DNA of 59,416 nt from Flavobacterium piscis. Its GTDB lineage: Bacteria; Bacteroidota; Bacteroidia; Flavobacteriales; Flavobacteriaceae. The translations under genes were made by a program, and so were the position numbers. Of the stretch, positions 16,395 through 26,258 are shown one piece after another (the stretch's first letter is position 1; every line of letters begins with the position of its first letter). Location: positions 1-59,416 of the forward strand of contig NZ_LVEN01000023.1 in NCBI RefSeq assembly GCF_001686925.1. The letters are read 5' to 3'. The notes below the pieces were generated by a model. It saw only the letters and a program-made list of their open reading frames with translations, was not told the origin of the DNA and did no database searches.

Positions 16395-18848
16395 ATGTCA
16401 AACCATAAAATACTCACCATTGACAATCTGTCACTTCAGGAATTTGACTCAGAAGCAGAATTAATTCCATTATTAACTCCAGAAGACGAAGAGGAAATGA
16501 ACAATGAAGAGCTTCCTCTTTCATTGCCTATTTTACCTTTACGTAATACTGTTTTATTTCCGGGAGTTGTTATTCCTATTTCTGCAGGGAGAGACAAATC
16601 GATTAAATTAATAAACGATGCTAATGCCGGCGGAAAAATCATTGGAGTAGTTTCTCAAATTAATGAAGAAGACGAAGATCCATCAAAAGATGATATTCAT
16701 AAAATAGGAACAGTAGCAAGAATTTTACGTGTTTTAAAAATGCCTGACGGAAATGTTACCGTTATTTTGCAAGGAAAAAAACGTTTTGAAATAGACGAGG
16801 TTACTTCAGAGGATCCTTATATAACTGCCACAATCAAAGAAGTGTCAGAAGAACGTCCTGAAGAAAATGATACTGAATTTACAGCAATTTTAGATTCTGT
16901 AAAAGAATTGGCTATTCAGATTATAAAAGAAAGTCCAAACATTCCTTCAGAAGCTACTTTTGCAATTAAAAACATCGAAAGCCAATCATTTTTAATCAAT
17001 TTCGTTTCTTCGAATATGAATTTATCGGTAAAAGAAAAACAAGGTTTACTATCGATAAACGGATTAAAAGACAGGGCGCTTGAAACCTTACGTTATATGA
17101 ACGTTGAGCTTCAGAAATTAGAATTGAAAAATGACATTCAGTCAAAAGTTCGTTTTGATTTAGACCAGCAGCAACGTGAATATTTCCTTCATCAGCAAAT
17201 GAAAACCATTCAGGAAGAATTGGGAGGCGTTTCGCAAGAGGAGGAAATGGACGAAATGGGACTGAAAGCGAAAACCAAAAAATGGGACGAAAAAACGCAA
17301 AAACATTTCGAAAAAGAATTATCTAAAATGCGTAGAATGAATCCTCAATCACCTGATTTTGGAATCCAGCGTAATTATTTAGAGTTATTTTTAGAATTGC
17401 CTTGGGGTGAATATTCTAAAGATAAATTCGATTTGAAACATGCTCAGAAAATATTAGATAAAGATCATTTTGGACTTGAAGAAGTTAAGAAAAGAATGAT
17501 CGAACACCTTGCTGTATTAAAACTTCGTAACGATATGAAGTCGCCAATTATATGTTTAACAGGACCTCCGGGAGTTGGTAAAACATCTATTGGCCGCTCA
17601 GTTGCAGAAGCTTTAGGCCGTGAATATGTGCGTATTTCGTTAGGTGGCTTACGTGACGAAGCAGAGATTCGCGGACACAGAAAAACATACATTGGTGCAA
17701 TGCCAGGCCGAATCATTCAAAGTTTAAAGAAAGCCGGAACATCAAATCCAGTTTTTATTTTAGATGAGATTGATAAACTTTCAAGCGGAAATAGCGGAGA
17801 TCCTTCTTCAGCTTTATTAGAAGTATTGGATCCGGAGCAGAACAATGCTTTTTATGACAATTTCCTTGAAATGGGATATGATTTGTCTAAAGTGATGTTT
17901 ATAGCTACATCAAACAATATGTCGACTATTCAGCCGGCTTTGCGTGACAGAATGGAAGTCATCAAAATGTCAGGTTATACTATTGAAGAAAAAGTAGAAA
18001 TTGCAAAAAGACACCTTTTTCCTAAACAGTTAGAAGCACACGGATTAACAGCTAAAGATTTAACCATTGGTAAAAAACAATTAGAGAAAATCGTAGAAGG
18101 CTATACACGTGAATCCGGTGTTCGTAACTTAGAAACTAAAATTGCTCAGGTAATTCGTAATGCTGCAAAATCAGTTGCGATGGAAGAGGAGTATAATAAA
18201 AAAGTAACGGATGATGATATCGTAAAAGTTTTGGGCGTACCAAGATTAGAGCGTGATAAATACGAAAACAATGATATTGCAGGAGTTGTTACAGGATTAG
18301 CCTGGACAAGTGTTGGCGGAGATATCTTGTTTATCGAGTCCTTAATTTCCGAAGGTAAAGGTTCATTGACCATTACAGGAAATTTAGGTACAGTAATGAA
18401 AGAATCAGCTACAATTGCTTTAGAATATATTAAAGCAAACGCTAAGAAATTAGGTTTGGATGTGGCATTATTTCAAAAATATAATATTCACTTACACGTT
18501 CCTGAAGGTGCAACACCTAAAGATGGGCCTAGTGCGGGTATTGCAATGTTAACTTCTTTGGTTTCTCTATTAACACAAAAGAAAGTTAAGAAAAGTTTGG
18601 CCATGACAGGTGAAATTACGCTTCGTGGAAAAGTTTTGCCAGTTGGCGGAATTAAAGAAAAAATCTTAGCAGCAAAAAGAGCTAATATTAAGGAGATTAT
18701 CTTGTGCTACGAAAACAAAAGTGATATAGATGAAATAAAAGCTGAATATTTAGAAGGTTTGACTTTTCATTATGTAAAAGAAATGAGTGAAGTTCTTGCT
18801 TTGGCTTTGACTGATCAAAATGTTAAAAATGCAAAACAATTGAAATAA
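16395..18848 (+). CDS. lon: ATP-dependent protease Lon
   Basis: A cytoplasmic AAA+ serine protease for misfolded and regulatory proteins, 817 residues. The N-terminal substrate domain begins after an acidic stretch ([15 protein letters not shown] near 43-57). Walker A GPPGVGKT is at 390-397, Walker [11 protein letters not shown] follows, and the catalytic dyad is Ser713 in KDGPSAG and Lys756 in GGIKEKIL, with the same 43-residue spacing as E. coli Lon. It is monocistronic, ending in an inverted-repeat terminator. No HAIR/CIRCE-type element was found upstream. Confidence 0.97.
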   Translation: MSNHKILTIDNLSLQEFDSEAELIPLLTPEDEEEMNNEELPLSLPILPLRNTVLFPGVVIPISAGRDKSIKLINDANAGGKIIGVVSQINEEDEDPSKDDIHKIGTVARILRVLKMPDGNVTVILQGKKRFEIDEVTSEDPYITATIKEVSEERPEENDTEFTAILDSVKELAIQIIKESPNIPSEATFAIKNIESQSFLINFVSSNMNLSVKEKQGLLSINGLKDRALETLRYMNVELQKLELKNDIQSKVRFDLDQQQREYFLHQQMKTIQEELGGVSQEEEMDEMGLKAKTKKWDEKTQKHFEKELSKMRRMNPQSPDFGIQRNYLELFLELPWGEYSKDKFDLKHAQKILDKDHFGLEEVKKRMIEHLAVLKLRNDMKSPIICLTGPPGVGKTSIGRSVAEALGREYVRISLGGLRDEAEIRGHRKTYIGAMPGRIIQSLKKAGTSNPVFILDEIDKLSSGNSGDPSSALLEVLDPEQNNAFYDNFLEMGYDLSKVMFIATSNNMSTIQPALRDRMEVIKMSGYTIEEKVEIAKRHLFPKQLEAHGLTAKDLTIGKKQLEKIVEGYTRESGVRNLETKIAQVIRNAAKSVAMEEEYNKKVTDDDIVKVLGVPRLERDKYENNDIAGVVTGLAWTSVGGDILFIESLISEGKGSLTITGNLGTVMKESATIALEYIKANAKKLGLDVALFQKYNIHLHVPEGATPKDGPSAGIAMLTSLVSLLTQKKVKKSLAMTGEITLRGKVLPVGGIKEKILAAKRANIKEIILCYENKSDIDEIKAEYLEGLTFHYVKEMSEVLALALTDQNVKNAKQLK

Positions 18849-18877
18849 AATTTTCAATTGTAAATTCCAATTTTTTG

Positions 18878-18932
18878 AAAATCCAAATTCCAATCTGATC
18901 AAATCAGTTTTGGAATTTGGATTTTTTATTTA
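18878..18932 (+). terminator. Terminator made of a TTGGAATTTGGA repeat pair
   Basis: AAATCCAAATTCCAA (18878-18892) pairs perfectly with TTGGAATTTGGATTT (18910-18924), followed by T-rich sequence. It lies 30 bases after lon. The words belong to an intergenic repeat family that recurs at 18950-18990, 28985-29005, 31025-31066 and 43692-43755. Confidence 0.75.
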
Positions 18933-19052
18933 ATTTATTTCCACTTACAACTGGAATTTGGAATTTTTTTATTGGAATTTCCCTCTAATTTGGCATTAGG
19001 ATTTTTTTTCTTGTAAAATAAATTTATTTATTTTTTATAAGTTATATAATTT

Positions 19053-19060
19053 TATCTTCG
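19053..19060 (+). promoter_or_regulatory. Variant minus-7 box TATCTTCG, porQ
   Basis: TATCTTCGCAG is a TAnnTTTG-like box with C at the sixth position, 38 bases before the porQ ATG. The same variant (TATATTCGCAG) lies upstream of cmk at 20888. No clear minus-33 box. Confidence 0.35.
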
Positions 19061-19098
19061 CAGTTGCGTTATTCCCATATAGGATTCGCCCCAAAAGA

Positions 19099-20118
19099 AT
19101 GTTGAAACGATTTGTTTTACTTTTATTTATGTTAATTTGCTCCGTTTCATTCGGACAAGTAGGAGGGCGTTACACTTATCAGTTTCTTAACTTAACGACT
19201 TCACCAAGGCAGGCAGCGTTAGGCGGAAAAAATATAACGATTTATGATGAAGATGTCAATCAGGTGATGTCTAATCCAGCAGCTTTAAACGGAGATATGG
19301 ACAATCATCTTGCAATGAATTACGGTAATTACTACGGAGAAGCCTCTTACGGAACTGCTTCGTATGCTTATACTTATGATCGACATGTGCAAACTTTTTA
19401 CGCCGGAATAAGTTATGTAAACTATGGTTCATTTGACGGTTACGACGAAAATGGTCAGGCAACCTCAGATTTTACGGGGAGTGAAGGCGCTCTTTCCTTG
19501 GGTTATGCTTATAATATTCCTTTTACCGACCTGCATATTGGAGCTAATGCAAAGCTAATAACTTCTACTTTAGAAAGTTATAATTCTATTGGTGGTGCAA
19601 TTGATGTGGGAATTATGTATGAAATTCAAAAAAATAATGTAAATTTGGCCCTGGTATTTCGAAACATTGGAACACAGTTTACAACATATTCAGGAATACA
19701 GGAGAATTTGCCCTTTGAAATCATTGCTGGTGTTTCGCAAGAATTAGAACATGTTCCTATTCGTTGGCATCTTACGTTAGAGAATTTGCAACAATGGAAT
19801 ATTTCTTTTTCGAATCCCGTTCGTGGCGAAACCAATATTGATGGGTCAACAAGTAACGAGAAAATTTCGTTTGTAAATAATGCTTTGCGACATGTTGTTT
19901 TTGGACTGGAACTTTTTCCTAAAAAAGCATTTAATTTTCGTTTAGGGTATAATTTTAGAAGAGGAGAAGAATTAAGAATTGATGAACAACGTAATTTTTC
20001 AGGCGTTTCATTAGGGTTTGGTTTAAAAATGAATAAGTTAAAGTTTAATTATTCGTATTCAAGATATACATTGGCAGCTAATACAAGTCTTTTTGGTCTA
20101 ATTTTAAATTTTCAATAA
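19099..20118 (+). CDS. porQ: Type IX secretion system protein PorQ
   Basis: A 339-residue outer-membrane beta-barrel protein with signal peptide MLKRFVLLLFMLICSVSFGQ. The body (YTYQFLNLTTSPRQAALGGK, then alternating strands ending in aromatic residues, C-terminal SLFGLILNFQ) matches PorQ of the T9SS. In P. gingivalis PorQ is an outer-membrane beta-barrel needed for T9SS function. Proximity to cmk is, to my recollection, conserved in Bacteroidota and supports the call. A secreted T9SS cargo is encoded at 26259-28886. The next gene starts 4 bases after the stop, so the two are probably co-transcribed. Confidence 0.85.
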   Translation: MLKRFVLLLFMLICSVSFGQVGGRYTYQFLNLTTSPRQAALGGKNITIYDEDVNQVMSNPAALNGDMDNHLAMNYGNYYGEASYGTASYAYTYDRHVQTFYAGISYVNYGSFDGYDENGQATSDFTGSEGALSLGYAYNIPFTDLHIGANAKLITSTLESYNSIGGAIDVGIMYEIQKNNVNLALVFRNIGTQFTTYSGIQENLPFEIIAGVSQELEHVPIRWHLTLENLQQWNISFSNPVRGETNIDGSTSNEKISFVNNALRHVVFGLELFPKKAFNFRLGYNFRRGEELRIDEQRNFSGVSLGFGLKMNKLKFNYSYSRYTLAANTSLFGLILNFQ

Positions 20119-20122
20119 TTAT

Positions 20123-20722
20123 ATGAAAATATTCAGTTTGTTTTTGTTCATGACTGTAGGGTTTTTTACGGGTACAAAGCACTACTATAAAAAAGAAGTT
20201 ATGTCTACTCTTGAAGTAGAGAGAATGAATACCAGAATAGGTGAAATAAAAAACATGATTAGTATTGATCCTAAATACAATACTAAAATTGCTTTTTTTG
20301 TTGATATGAGAATACCCTCAGGCAAAAATCGTTTTTTTGTTTATGATCTTGTCAATAATAAAATTTTAGATCAGGGTTTGGTAGCTCACGGTTCAGGATC
20401 TGAAACCGGAATAAAAGGAAGCTTAAGATTTAGCAATACACCAAATTCAAACTGCACTGCTTTAGGAAGATATTCTATAGAAAATTGCTATAAGGGAGGA
20501 TTTGGAAAATCTTATAAACTAAATGGTCTGGACGAAACAAACAATAATGCTTTAAAGAGAGCTATCGTTTTGCATTATTACTCAGCAGTTCCTTATGAAG
20601 AACAAGATTATTATATTAGTAATAGTCATGGATGTCCAATGGTAAACGAACAATTTTTTAAAAGAATTGAAAAAATAATCGACAACTCAAAGTCGAAGAT
20701 TATTTTGGATGTTTACTATTAA
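20123..20722 (+). CDS. Murein L,D-transpeptidase catalytic-domain-like protein
   Basis: 199 residues with a hydrophobic N-terminus (signal or anchor). It resembles the YkuD_2-type L,D-transpeptidase domain: the C-terminal SNSHGCPMV holds the putative catalytic His169 and Cys171, with upstream VAHGSGSETG and AIVLHYYSAVP. Such proteins would act on peptidoglycan in the periplasm; for this subfamily activity is mostly predicted. It starts 4 bases after porQ, and a strong terminator at 20773-20808 closes the pair. Confidence 0.82.
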   Translation: MKIFSLFLFMTVGFFTGTKHYYKKEVMSTLEVERMNTRIGEIKNMISIDPKYNTKIAFFVDMRIPSGKNRFFVYDLVNNKILDQGLVAHGSGSETGIKGSLRFSNTPNSNCTALGRYSIENCYKGGFGKSYKLNGLDETNNNALKRAIVLHYYSAVPYEEQDYYISNSHGCPMVNEQFFKRIEKIIDNSKSKIILDVYY

Positions 20723-20772
20723 AAACTAAGTCTGGCAACAAATAAAAAACAAACTTAGGTTGAATAATATTA

Positions 20773-20808
20773 TTATCAGTAAATATTTTTTTACTGATAA
20801 TTTTTTTT
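20773..20808 (+). terminator. Rho-independent terminator
   Basis: TTATCAGTAAA and TTTACTGATAA pair around a six-base loop, followed by eight T. It ends the porQ unit. Confidence 0.85.
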
Positions 20809-20988
20809 GCGCTTGTTTTAAATCTTCTCTTTATTAAAATTTAATGAAATACTATATTTTTATTTTCACTTCTATTCAATAGTGTTTTATATTCGCAGAA
20901 TGTTTTGAATGTACAATGAAATAGTGTGCTGAGAAAGATTGAATTTGTACAGCAAAAGCATAAAATAAATTTAATTAAAATAAAAAAA

Positions 20989-21681
20989 TTGAAAAAAATT
21001 ACCATTGCAATTGATGGGTTCTCATCAACAGGAAAAAGTACTTTAGCAAAACAATTGGCAAAAGAGCTGGAATATGTTTATGTAGATACCGGAGCGATGT
21101 ATCGTGCAGTTGCTTATTTTGCAATGCAAAATCACTTTATTGGAGCTGATTTATTTGATAAAAAGGCTTTGATTGAAGCTTTGCCTAAAATTCAGTTAGA
21201 ATTTAGATTTAATGCTGATTTGGGTTTTGCTGAAATGTATTTAAACGGAGAAAATGTTGAAAAACCAATTAGAACCATAGAAGTTTCTAATTTTGTGAGC
21301 AAAGTAGCAGAAGTTTCTGAAGTGCGTTCTAAATTGGTAGAACAGCAACAGGAAATGGGAACTAATAAAGCGATAGTTATGGATGGTAGAGATATTGGTA
21401 CGGTTGTTTTTCCGAGTGCCGAACTTAAAATTTTCATGACTGCCAGTGCAGAAACCCGCGCGCAGAGACGTTTTGATGAATTACAGCAAAAAGGGGATAA
21501 TGTTTCTTATGAAGATGTTTTAAAAAATGTAATGGAAAGAGATTATATTGACACACATCGCGAAGATTCTCCTTTGATTATTGCCGACGACGCTATAGAA
21601 ATAGATAATTCTTACTTAAATAAAGAGGAACAATTTGCCGCTGTATTAGAATTGGTAAATGATGTTGTTAAAACCATTTAA
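20989..21681 (+). CDS. cmk: Cytidylate kinase
   Basis: Phosphorylates CMP and dCMP with ATP. I place the start at the TTG at 20989 (230 residues, MKKITIAIDGFSSTGKSTL). The frame stays open to a GTG at 20926, but that adds 21 residues of non-conserved Lys-rich sequence before the first beta strand and exceeds the usual 220-230. The P-loop GFSSTGKST is near the N-terminus, DTGAMYRAVAYF binds CMP, and DGRDIGTVVFP and RDYIDTHRE are typical. A variant minus-7 box at 20888 gives a leader of about 90 bases. Confidence 0.93.
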   Translation: MKKITIAIDGFSSTGKSTLAKQLAKELEYVYVDTGAMYRAVAYFAMQNHFIGADLFDKKALIEALPKIQLEFRFNADLGFAEMYLNGENVEKPIRTIEVSNFVSKVAEVSEVRSKLVEQQQEMGTNKAIVMDGRDIGTVVFPSAELKIFMTASAETRAQRRFDELQQKGDNVSYEDVLKNVMERDYIDTHREDSPLIIADDAIEIDNSYLNKEEQFAAVLELVNDVVKTI

Positions 21682-21750
21682 TTTTTTGTAGATATTATTT
21701 TTAATGGTAGTTTTACCACTTCATTTTTACTAAAAAGACAATTTCATCAT

Positions 21751-23127
21751 ATGGGAATTAAAAACAGGTTGATTATAATGAGCTTTCTTCAATTTTTTGT
21801 TTGGGGAGCCTGGCTTATAACAATTGGAAATTATTGGTTTGGAACTAAAAATTGGGAAGGAACCCAATTTGGTCTTGTCTTCGGAACCATGGGAATTGCT
21901 TCTTTATTTATGCCCACACTTACCGGAATCATTGCAGACAGATGGGTAAATGCTGAAAAATTGTACGGATTACTGCATATATTTTATGCTGTGGTTTTAT
22001 TTGGTATTGCACAAGTAACGACACCGGATAATTTTATATATGTAATGTTTGCTGCAATGTGCTGTTATATGCCAACAATTGCGTTAAGTAATTCGATATC
22101 ATATACTTCGCTAAAATTAAATAATAAAAATATAGTAAAAGATTTCCCACCCATTCGTGTTTGGGGAACTATTGGTTTTATTGCTGCCATGTGGATTACT
22201 AATTTAAGTGGAAGTAAAGCAACTGAATATCAATTTTACATTGCCGGGGTTGGAGCCTTAATTCTTGGAATTTATGCTTTTACCTTGCCAAAATGTAAGC
22301 CACAGCGCCTTACGAAAGAAGATGCTACATTGACAGAAACTTTAGGTTTAGAAGCTTTTAAGCTTTTTGGAAATTATAAAATGGCTTTGTTTTTTGTGTT
22401 TTCTATGTTTTTAGGAGGTGCATTACAATTAACAAATGCTTACGGAGATGTATTTTTGGATGAATTCAAACATTTTCCTAAATATGCCGATTCTTTCGTA
22501 ATTAAATATTCGACTATTATTATGTCGATCTCTCAGGTATCTGAAACTTTATTTATTTTGGCGATTCCGTTTTTCTTAAGACGTTTTGGAATCAAACAGG
22601 TAATGTTGATTAGTATGTTGGCTTGGGTTTTACGTTTTGGATTATTTGCGTTTGGAGATCCGGTAACCGGATTATGGATGATTATATTGTCTTGTATCGT
22701 TTACGGAATGGCATTTGATTTCTTTAATATTTCAGGTTCGTTATTCGTAGAAAGTAATACAGATTCTAAAATACGTTCGTCTGCACAAGGGTTGTTTATG
22801 ATGATGACCAATGGAGTAGGAGCGGTTTTAGGAAGTTTGACTTCGGGTTGGGCAATTGATCGCTTCTTCACAAAGTCATTTAGTAATACTACAGAATTAG
22901 CCGGATTTTTAGAAACAGATAGTACAAATTCTAAAATGTTGGATTTTGTAAAAGGCCAGGGGAATTCAATTTCTACTGATGGAATATTTTCAAATCCTAT
23001 TTTAATGAAAGACTGGCATACGATCTGGTTGTCGTTTGCAGCTTATGCTTTGGTCATTGCGATTGCTTTTGCTATTTTATTCAAACATAAACATGATCCA
23101 AAAGAAATAGAGAGTTTGAGTCATTAA
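21751..23127 (+). CDS. Nucleoside permease-type MFS transporter
   Basis: An inner-membrane protein of 458 residues with about 12 transmembrane segments, resembling the nucleoside:H+ symporter (NupG/XapB) family: RLIIMSFLQFFVWGAWLITI at the N-terminus, YMPTIALSNSISY and a conserved central region. It would import nucleosides with protons. The position 69 bases after cmk suggests a nucleotide-salvage link, but it may be transcribed alone. A terminator follows at 23137. The C-terminal third has an unusual loop around residues 390-415 (between FLETDSTNS and GIFSNPI). Confidence 0.85.
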   Translation: MGIKNRLIIMSFLQFFVWGAWLITIGNYWFGTKNWEGTQFGLVFGTMGIASLFMPTLTGIIADRWVNAEKLYGLLHIFYAVVLFGIAQVTTPDNFIYVMFAAMCCYMPTIALSNSISYTSLKLNNKNIVKDFPPIRVWGTIGFIAAMWITNLSGSKATEYQFYIAGVGALILGIYAFTLPKCKPQRLTKEDATLTETLGLEAFKLFGNYKMALFFVFSMFLGGALQLTNAYGDVFLDEFKHFPKYADSFVIKYSTIIMSISQVSETLFILAIPFFLRRFGIKQVMLISMLAWVLRFGLFAFGDPVTGLWMIILSCIVYGMAFDFFNISGSLFVESNTDSKIRSSAQGLFMMMTNGVGAVLGSLTSGWAIDRFFTKSFSNTTELAGFLETDSTNSKMLDFVKGQGNSISTDGIFSNPILMKDWHTIWLSFAAYALVIAIAFAILFKHKHDPKEIESLSH

Positions 23128-23136
23128 TATATATTT

Positions 23137-23178
23137 AAAATCCCGTTTTCGATTGTATTGAAAACGGGATTTTTATTT
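23137..23178 (+). terminator. Rho-independent terminator
   Basis: AAAATCCCGTTTTC (23137-23150) pairs with GAAAACGGGATTTT (23160-23173), followed by T-rich sequence. It lies after the nucleoside permease gene. Confidence 0.88.
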
Positions 23179-23215
23179 TATATGTATATTTGATTTTATA
23201 TGTCAATAGTATAAT

Positions 23216-23935
23216 ATGCAAAATAAACACAATTCAATTCCAACTTTTAAGGCTGTTAGTTCAAAACCAATATTGTTTCTGAATGTTATCTTTGGCATAT
23301 TTTGGGTGTTTTTTGTATTGTTCTTTCTTATAGGATTACTATATGTTATCATGAGTTCTCCTCAAGATCTTGGATTGAACGTAATAGCAACAGTAATTCT
23401 GTTTTTTATATTTCTAATTGCATTATCCGGTATAGTTGCATTAGTGATTTATTCAAGAAAAAAAATGTCTACCACAACTATAATCGATGAAAGAGGAATT
23501 AGATATTTAAACACATTTAATAAAAGAGTTATTAAGGATTTGCCCTGGAGTAGTTTTGCTAAAAGAGAAAAACCGGAGGATGTTTTCGAATCTACTAAAT
23601 ATGATGTTATATCGACAACGCCTTTTAAATCTTTTTACGATCAGTTTTATTGGCCGGTTTTGATTGATAATAAGGTAGCAATTCATAATGATGCTTTTCT
23701 AGGAAGGCATTTTTTTGTAATGTTTTATGCCAACCGTTTAGAGTTAATCAGAACTTTTTTACTGGGAGTTGCCCATTATAGACCTGATATTACGGTAGAT
23801 CCTATTGTTTTCTCGAATCATTATATTGATCCTAAAACTTATAATATTGACTATCGCCAAAGAAATTTAATTAGAATTTTGGCTGTTTTATTTTGTGTTT
23901 TAGTTTTAGGGCTTATTTATTATTTTGTAGATTAA
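23216..23935 (+). CDS. Membrane protein of unknown function
   Basis: 239 residues. Two transmembrane helices lie near the N-terminus (about 20-47 and 54-80), a soluble middle part holds IDERGIRYLNTFNKRVI and DLPWSSFAKREK, and one more helix ends the protein (about 220-238). The arrangement and the DERGI...W sequence loosely recall YcxB-like membrane proteins with a PH-like fold, but I would not assign that. It lies between a terminator and the structured element B (24052-24130), which sits downstream in the same orientation. Confidence 0.6.
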   Translation: MQNKHNSIPTFKAVSSKPILFLNVIFGIFWVFFVLFFLIGLLYVIMSSPQDLGLNVIATVILFFIFLIALSGIVALVIYSRKKMSTTTIIDERGIRYLNTFNKRVIKDLPWSSFAKREKPEDVFESTKYDVISTTPFKSFYDQFYWPVLIDNKVAIHNDAFLGRHFFVMFYANRLELIRTFLLGVAHYRPDITVDPIVFSNHYIDPKTYNIDYRQRNLIRILAVLFCVLVLGLIYYFVD

Positions 23936-24051
23936 CTATTAAAGGAAAAAAGCTCATTCTCTAAACTTTAAACCTTAATTGAAGTTTTAAAGTTTTGCAA
24001 GAGAATTATAGATTTTGAAATCAAAATTTCTTAAAAGCGCAACACCTCTAA

Positions 24052-24130
24052 TCTAGAGCCCCGATAGAGTGGATATCCTTTTATGGTGGGGTTCACCATA
24101 AAAGATAGGAGTGAAAGCTGGACTTGAGGT
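24052..24130 (+). ncRNA. Structured intergenic element, copy B
   Basis: The most compact of three copies. CTTTTATGGTG pairs perfectly with CACCATAAAAG around a five-base loop (24078-24104). The 5' flank CTAGAGCCCCGATAGAGTGG and 3' flank GATAGGAGTGAAAGCTGGAC align with copies A and C. It is 117 bases downstream of a gene in the same orientation and about 60 bases before the rpsA promoter. The stem sequence differs from the other copies but pairing is kept. Confidence 0.55.
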
Positions 24131-24189
24131 CTTGAAAATCCTTAAATTTGCTGCTTCTGAACAATACACTGATAATCATTTAGAAATGT

Positions 24190-24220
24190 TTTGCTATTAC
24201 AAATAAATGTATTAATTTTG
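24190..24220 (+). promoter_or_regulatory. rpsA promoter
   Basis: A minus-33 TTTG (24190-24193) and minus-7 TAATTTTG (24213-24220) are separated by 19 bases, a good match to the Bacteroidota consensus. Transcription would start near 24226 and give a leader of about 110 bases before the rpsA ATG, long enough for the leader-based autoregulation known for ribosomal protein S1 in other bacteria; that role is inference. Confidence 0.65.
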
Positions 24221-24338
24221 CAAACCTTTTGGCAGAGAAGAGTTTCCTTTAGGTATCAACTATTTATGTAAAACAACTTCTGTTTTTTCTATCGCTTTGT
24301 GAAACTCAAGAAAAGCAGAATACAAATTTTTTATCAGC

Positions 24339-26117
24339 ATGTCTGAACAATTAAAATCACAAGAAGAGTTTTTAGCAAATTTTAACTGGCATAACTTCGA
24401 AGAAGGTATCGATGCAGTAGATGAGAAAAACTTACAAGAATTCGAAGACTTAGTATCAAAAACTTTCATCGCTACAGACCAAGAAGAAGTAGTTGAAGGT
24501 GTAGTTGTTAGAATTACAGATAGAGACGTTATCGTTGATATCAACGCAAAATCGGAAGGTGTTATTTCTTTAAACGAATTCCGTTACAACCCAAACTTAA
24601 AAGTTGGTGACAAAGTAGAAGTATTAATCGACATCCGTGAGGACAAAACAGGTCAATTAGTATTATCTCACAGAAAAGCACGTACTATTAAATCATGGGA
24701 TAGAGTTATTTCTGCAAACGAAACAGGAGAAATCGTTAATGGTTTTGTAAAATGCAGAACTAAAGGTGGTATGATCGTTGACGTTTTCGGAATTGAAGCT
24801 TTCTTACCTGGTTCTCAAATTGACGTTAAGCCAATTAGAGACTACGATGTATATGTAAACAAAATGATGGAATTCAAAGTGGTAAAAATTAACCACGAAT
24901 TCAAAAACGTTGTTGTATCTCATAAAGCGCTTATCGAAGCTGATATCGAAGTACAGAAAAAAGAAATCATCGGTCAATTACAAAAAGGACAAGTATTAGA
25001 AGGTGTTGTTAAAAACATTACTTCTTATGGTGTGTTCATTGACTTAGGTGGTGTTGACGGATTAATTCACATTACTGACCTTTCTTGGAGTAGAATCAAC
25101 CACCCAAGTGAAGTTCTTGAATTAGACCAAAAATTAAACGTTGTAATCCTTGATTTCGATGATGAGAAAACAAGAATTCAATTAGGATTGAAACAATTAA
25201 ACGCTCACCCATGGGATGCTTTAGATGCTAATTTAACTATTGGTGATAAAGTAAAAGGTAAAGTAGTTGTAATCGCTGATTACGGTGCATTTATCGAAGT
25301 TGCTGAAGGTGTTGAAGGTTTAATCCACGTTTCTGAAATGTCATGGTCAACTCATTTACGTTCTGCTCAGGATTTCGTAAAAGTTGGAGATGTTGTTGAG
25401 GCTGTTATCTTAACTTTAGATAGAGATGACCGTAAAATGTCATTAGGTATCAAACAATTGACTCAAGATCCATGGACTGATATTACTTCTAAATACCCAG
25501 TAGGTTCTAAACATACAGGTATCGTTAGAAACTTTACAAACTTTGGTATTTTCGTAGAATTAGAAGAAGGAATTGATGGATTAATTTACATCTCTGACTT
25601 ATCTTGGACTAAGAAAATCAAACACCCATCTGAATTTGTAAATGTTGGTGAGAAACTTGATGTAGTTGTATTAGAATTAGATGTTGAAGGACGTAAATTA
25701 TCTTTAGGTCACAAACAAACTACTGCTAATCCTTGGGATCAATACGAAGATTCTTTCGCTGTAGGAACTATCCACAATGGTGAAATTTCTGAAATCGTTG
25801 ACAAAGGAGCTACTGTAGAATTCGGAGATGATATCGTTGCTTTCATTCCTACTCGTCACCTTGAAAAAGAAGACGGAAAGAAATTGAAAAAAGGTGATAC
25901 TGCTGATTTCAAAGTAATCGAATTCAACAAAGAATTCAAAAGAGTAGTTGCTTCTCACACTGCTATCTTCCGTGAAGAAGAAGAGAAAAACGTGAAAGCT
26001 GCAACTGAAAATACTTCATCTAACTCTTCTACAAATGCACCAGCTGCAACTTTAGGAGATAACAATGATGTATTAGCTGCATTGAAAGCTAAAATGGAAA
26101 AAACTGAGAAAAAATAA
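24339..26117 (+). CDS. rpsA: 30S ribosomal protein S1
   Basis: S1 binds mRNA on the 30S subunit. 592 residues with six S1/OB-fold repeats, seen as recurring motifs such as GVFIDLGGVDGLIHITDLSW, GAFIEVAEGVEGLIHVSEMS and GIFVELEEGIDGLIYISDLS, then a Ser/Asn-rich tail. The N-terminus (SEQLKSQEEFLANFNWHNFE) is typical of Bacteroidota S1, which lacks the extreme E. coli N-terminus. Codon use (more AAC, GAC and GTT than the neighbours) fits high expression. Its own promoter (24190-24220) and terminator (26141-26171) make it monocistronic. Confidence 0.96.
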   Translation: MSEQLKSQEEFLANFNWHNFEEGIDAVDEKNLQEFEDLVSKTFIATDQEEVVEGVVVRITDRDVIVDINAKSEGVISLNEFRYNPNLKVGDKVEVLIDIREDKTGQLVLSHRKARTIKSWDRVISANETGEIVNGFVKCRTKGGMIVDVFGIEAFLPGSQIDVKPIRDYDVYVNKMMEFKVVKINHEFKNVVVSHKALIEADIEVQKKEIIGQLQKGQVLEGVVKNITSYGVFIDLGGVDGLIHITDLSWSRINHPSEVLELDQKLNVVILDFDDEKTRIQLGLKQLNAHPWDALDANLTIGDKVKGKVVVIADYGAFIEVAEGVEGLIHVSEMSWSTHLRSAQDFVKVGDVVEAVILTLDRDDRKMSLGIKQLTQDPWTDITSKYPVGSKHTGIVRNFTNFGIFVELEEGIDGLIYISDLSWTKKIKHPSEFVNVGEKLDVVVLELDVEGRKLSLGHKQTTANPWDQYEDSFAVGTIHNGEISEIVDKGATVEFGDDIVAFIPTRHLEKEDGKKLKKGDTADFKVIEFNKEFKRVVASHTAIFREEEEKNVKAATENTSSNSSTNAPAATLGDNNDVLAALKAKMEKTEKK

Positions 26118-26140
26118 TTCTTAAGTTTATCTAAATATAG

Positions 26141-26171
26141 AAAGTCCCACAGCAATGTGGGACTTTTTTTT
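26141..26171 (+). terminator. Rho-independent terminator after rpsA
   Basis: AAAGTCCCAC pairs with GTGGGACTTT around AGCAAT, followed by T. The hairpin differs by one loop base from the one at 28903-28934 after the next gene. Confidence 0.9.
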
Positions 26172-26258
26172 GCTTTATACTTTTGGTTTTAATATATTTT
26201 AACAAAAAAAGTTCTGTTATAATCATAAAAAGTTATTTTTGTTTGAAAATACCACTTT

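Noticed and set aside
20916..20924. Minimal frame ATG AAA TAG in the cmk leader as an upstream regulatory frame
   Set aside because: Too short to distinguish from chance in AT-rich DNA.
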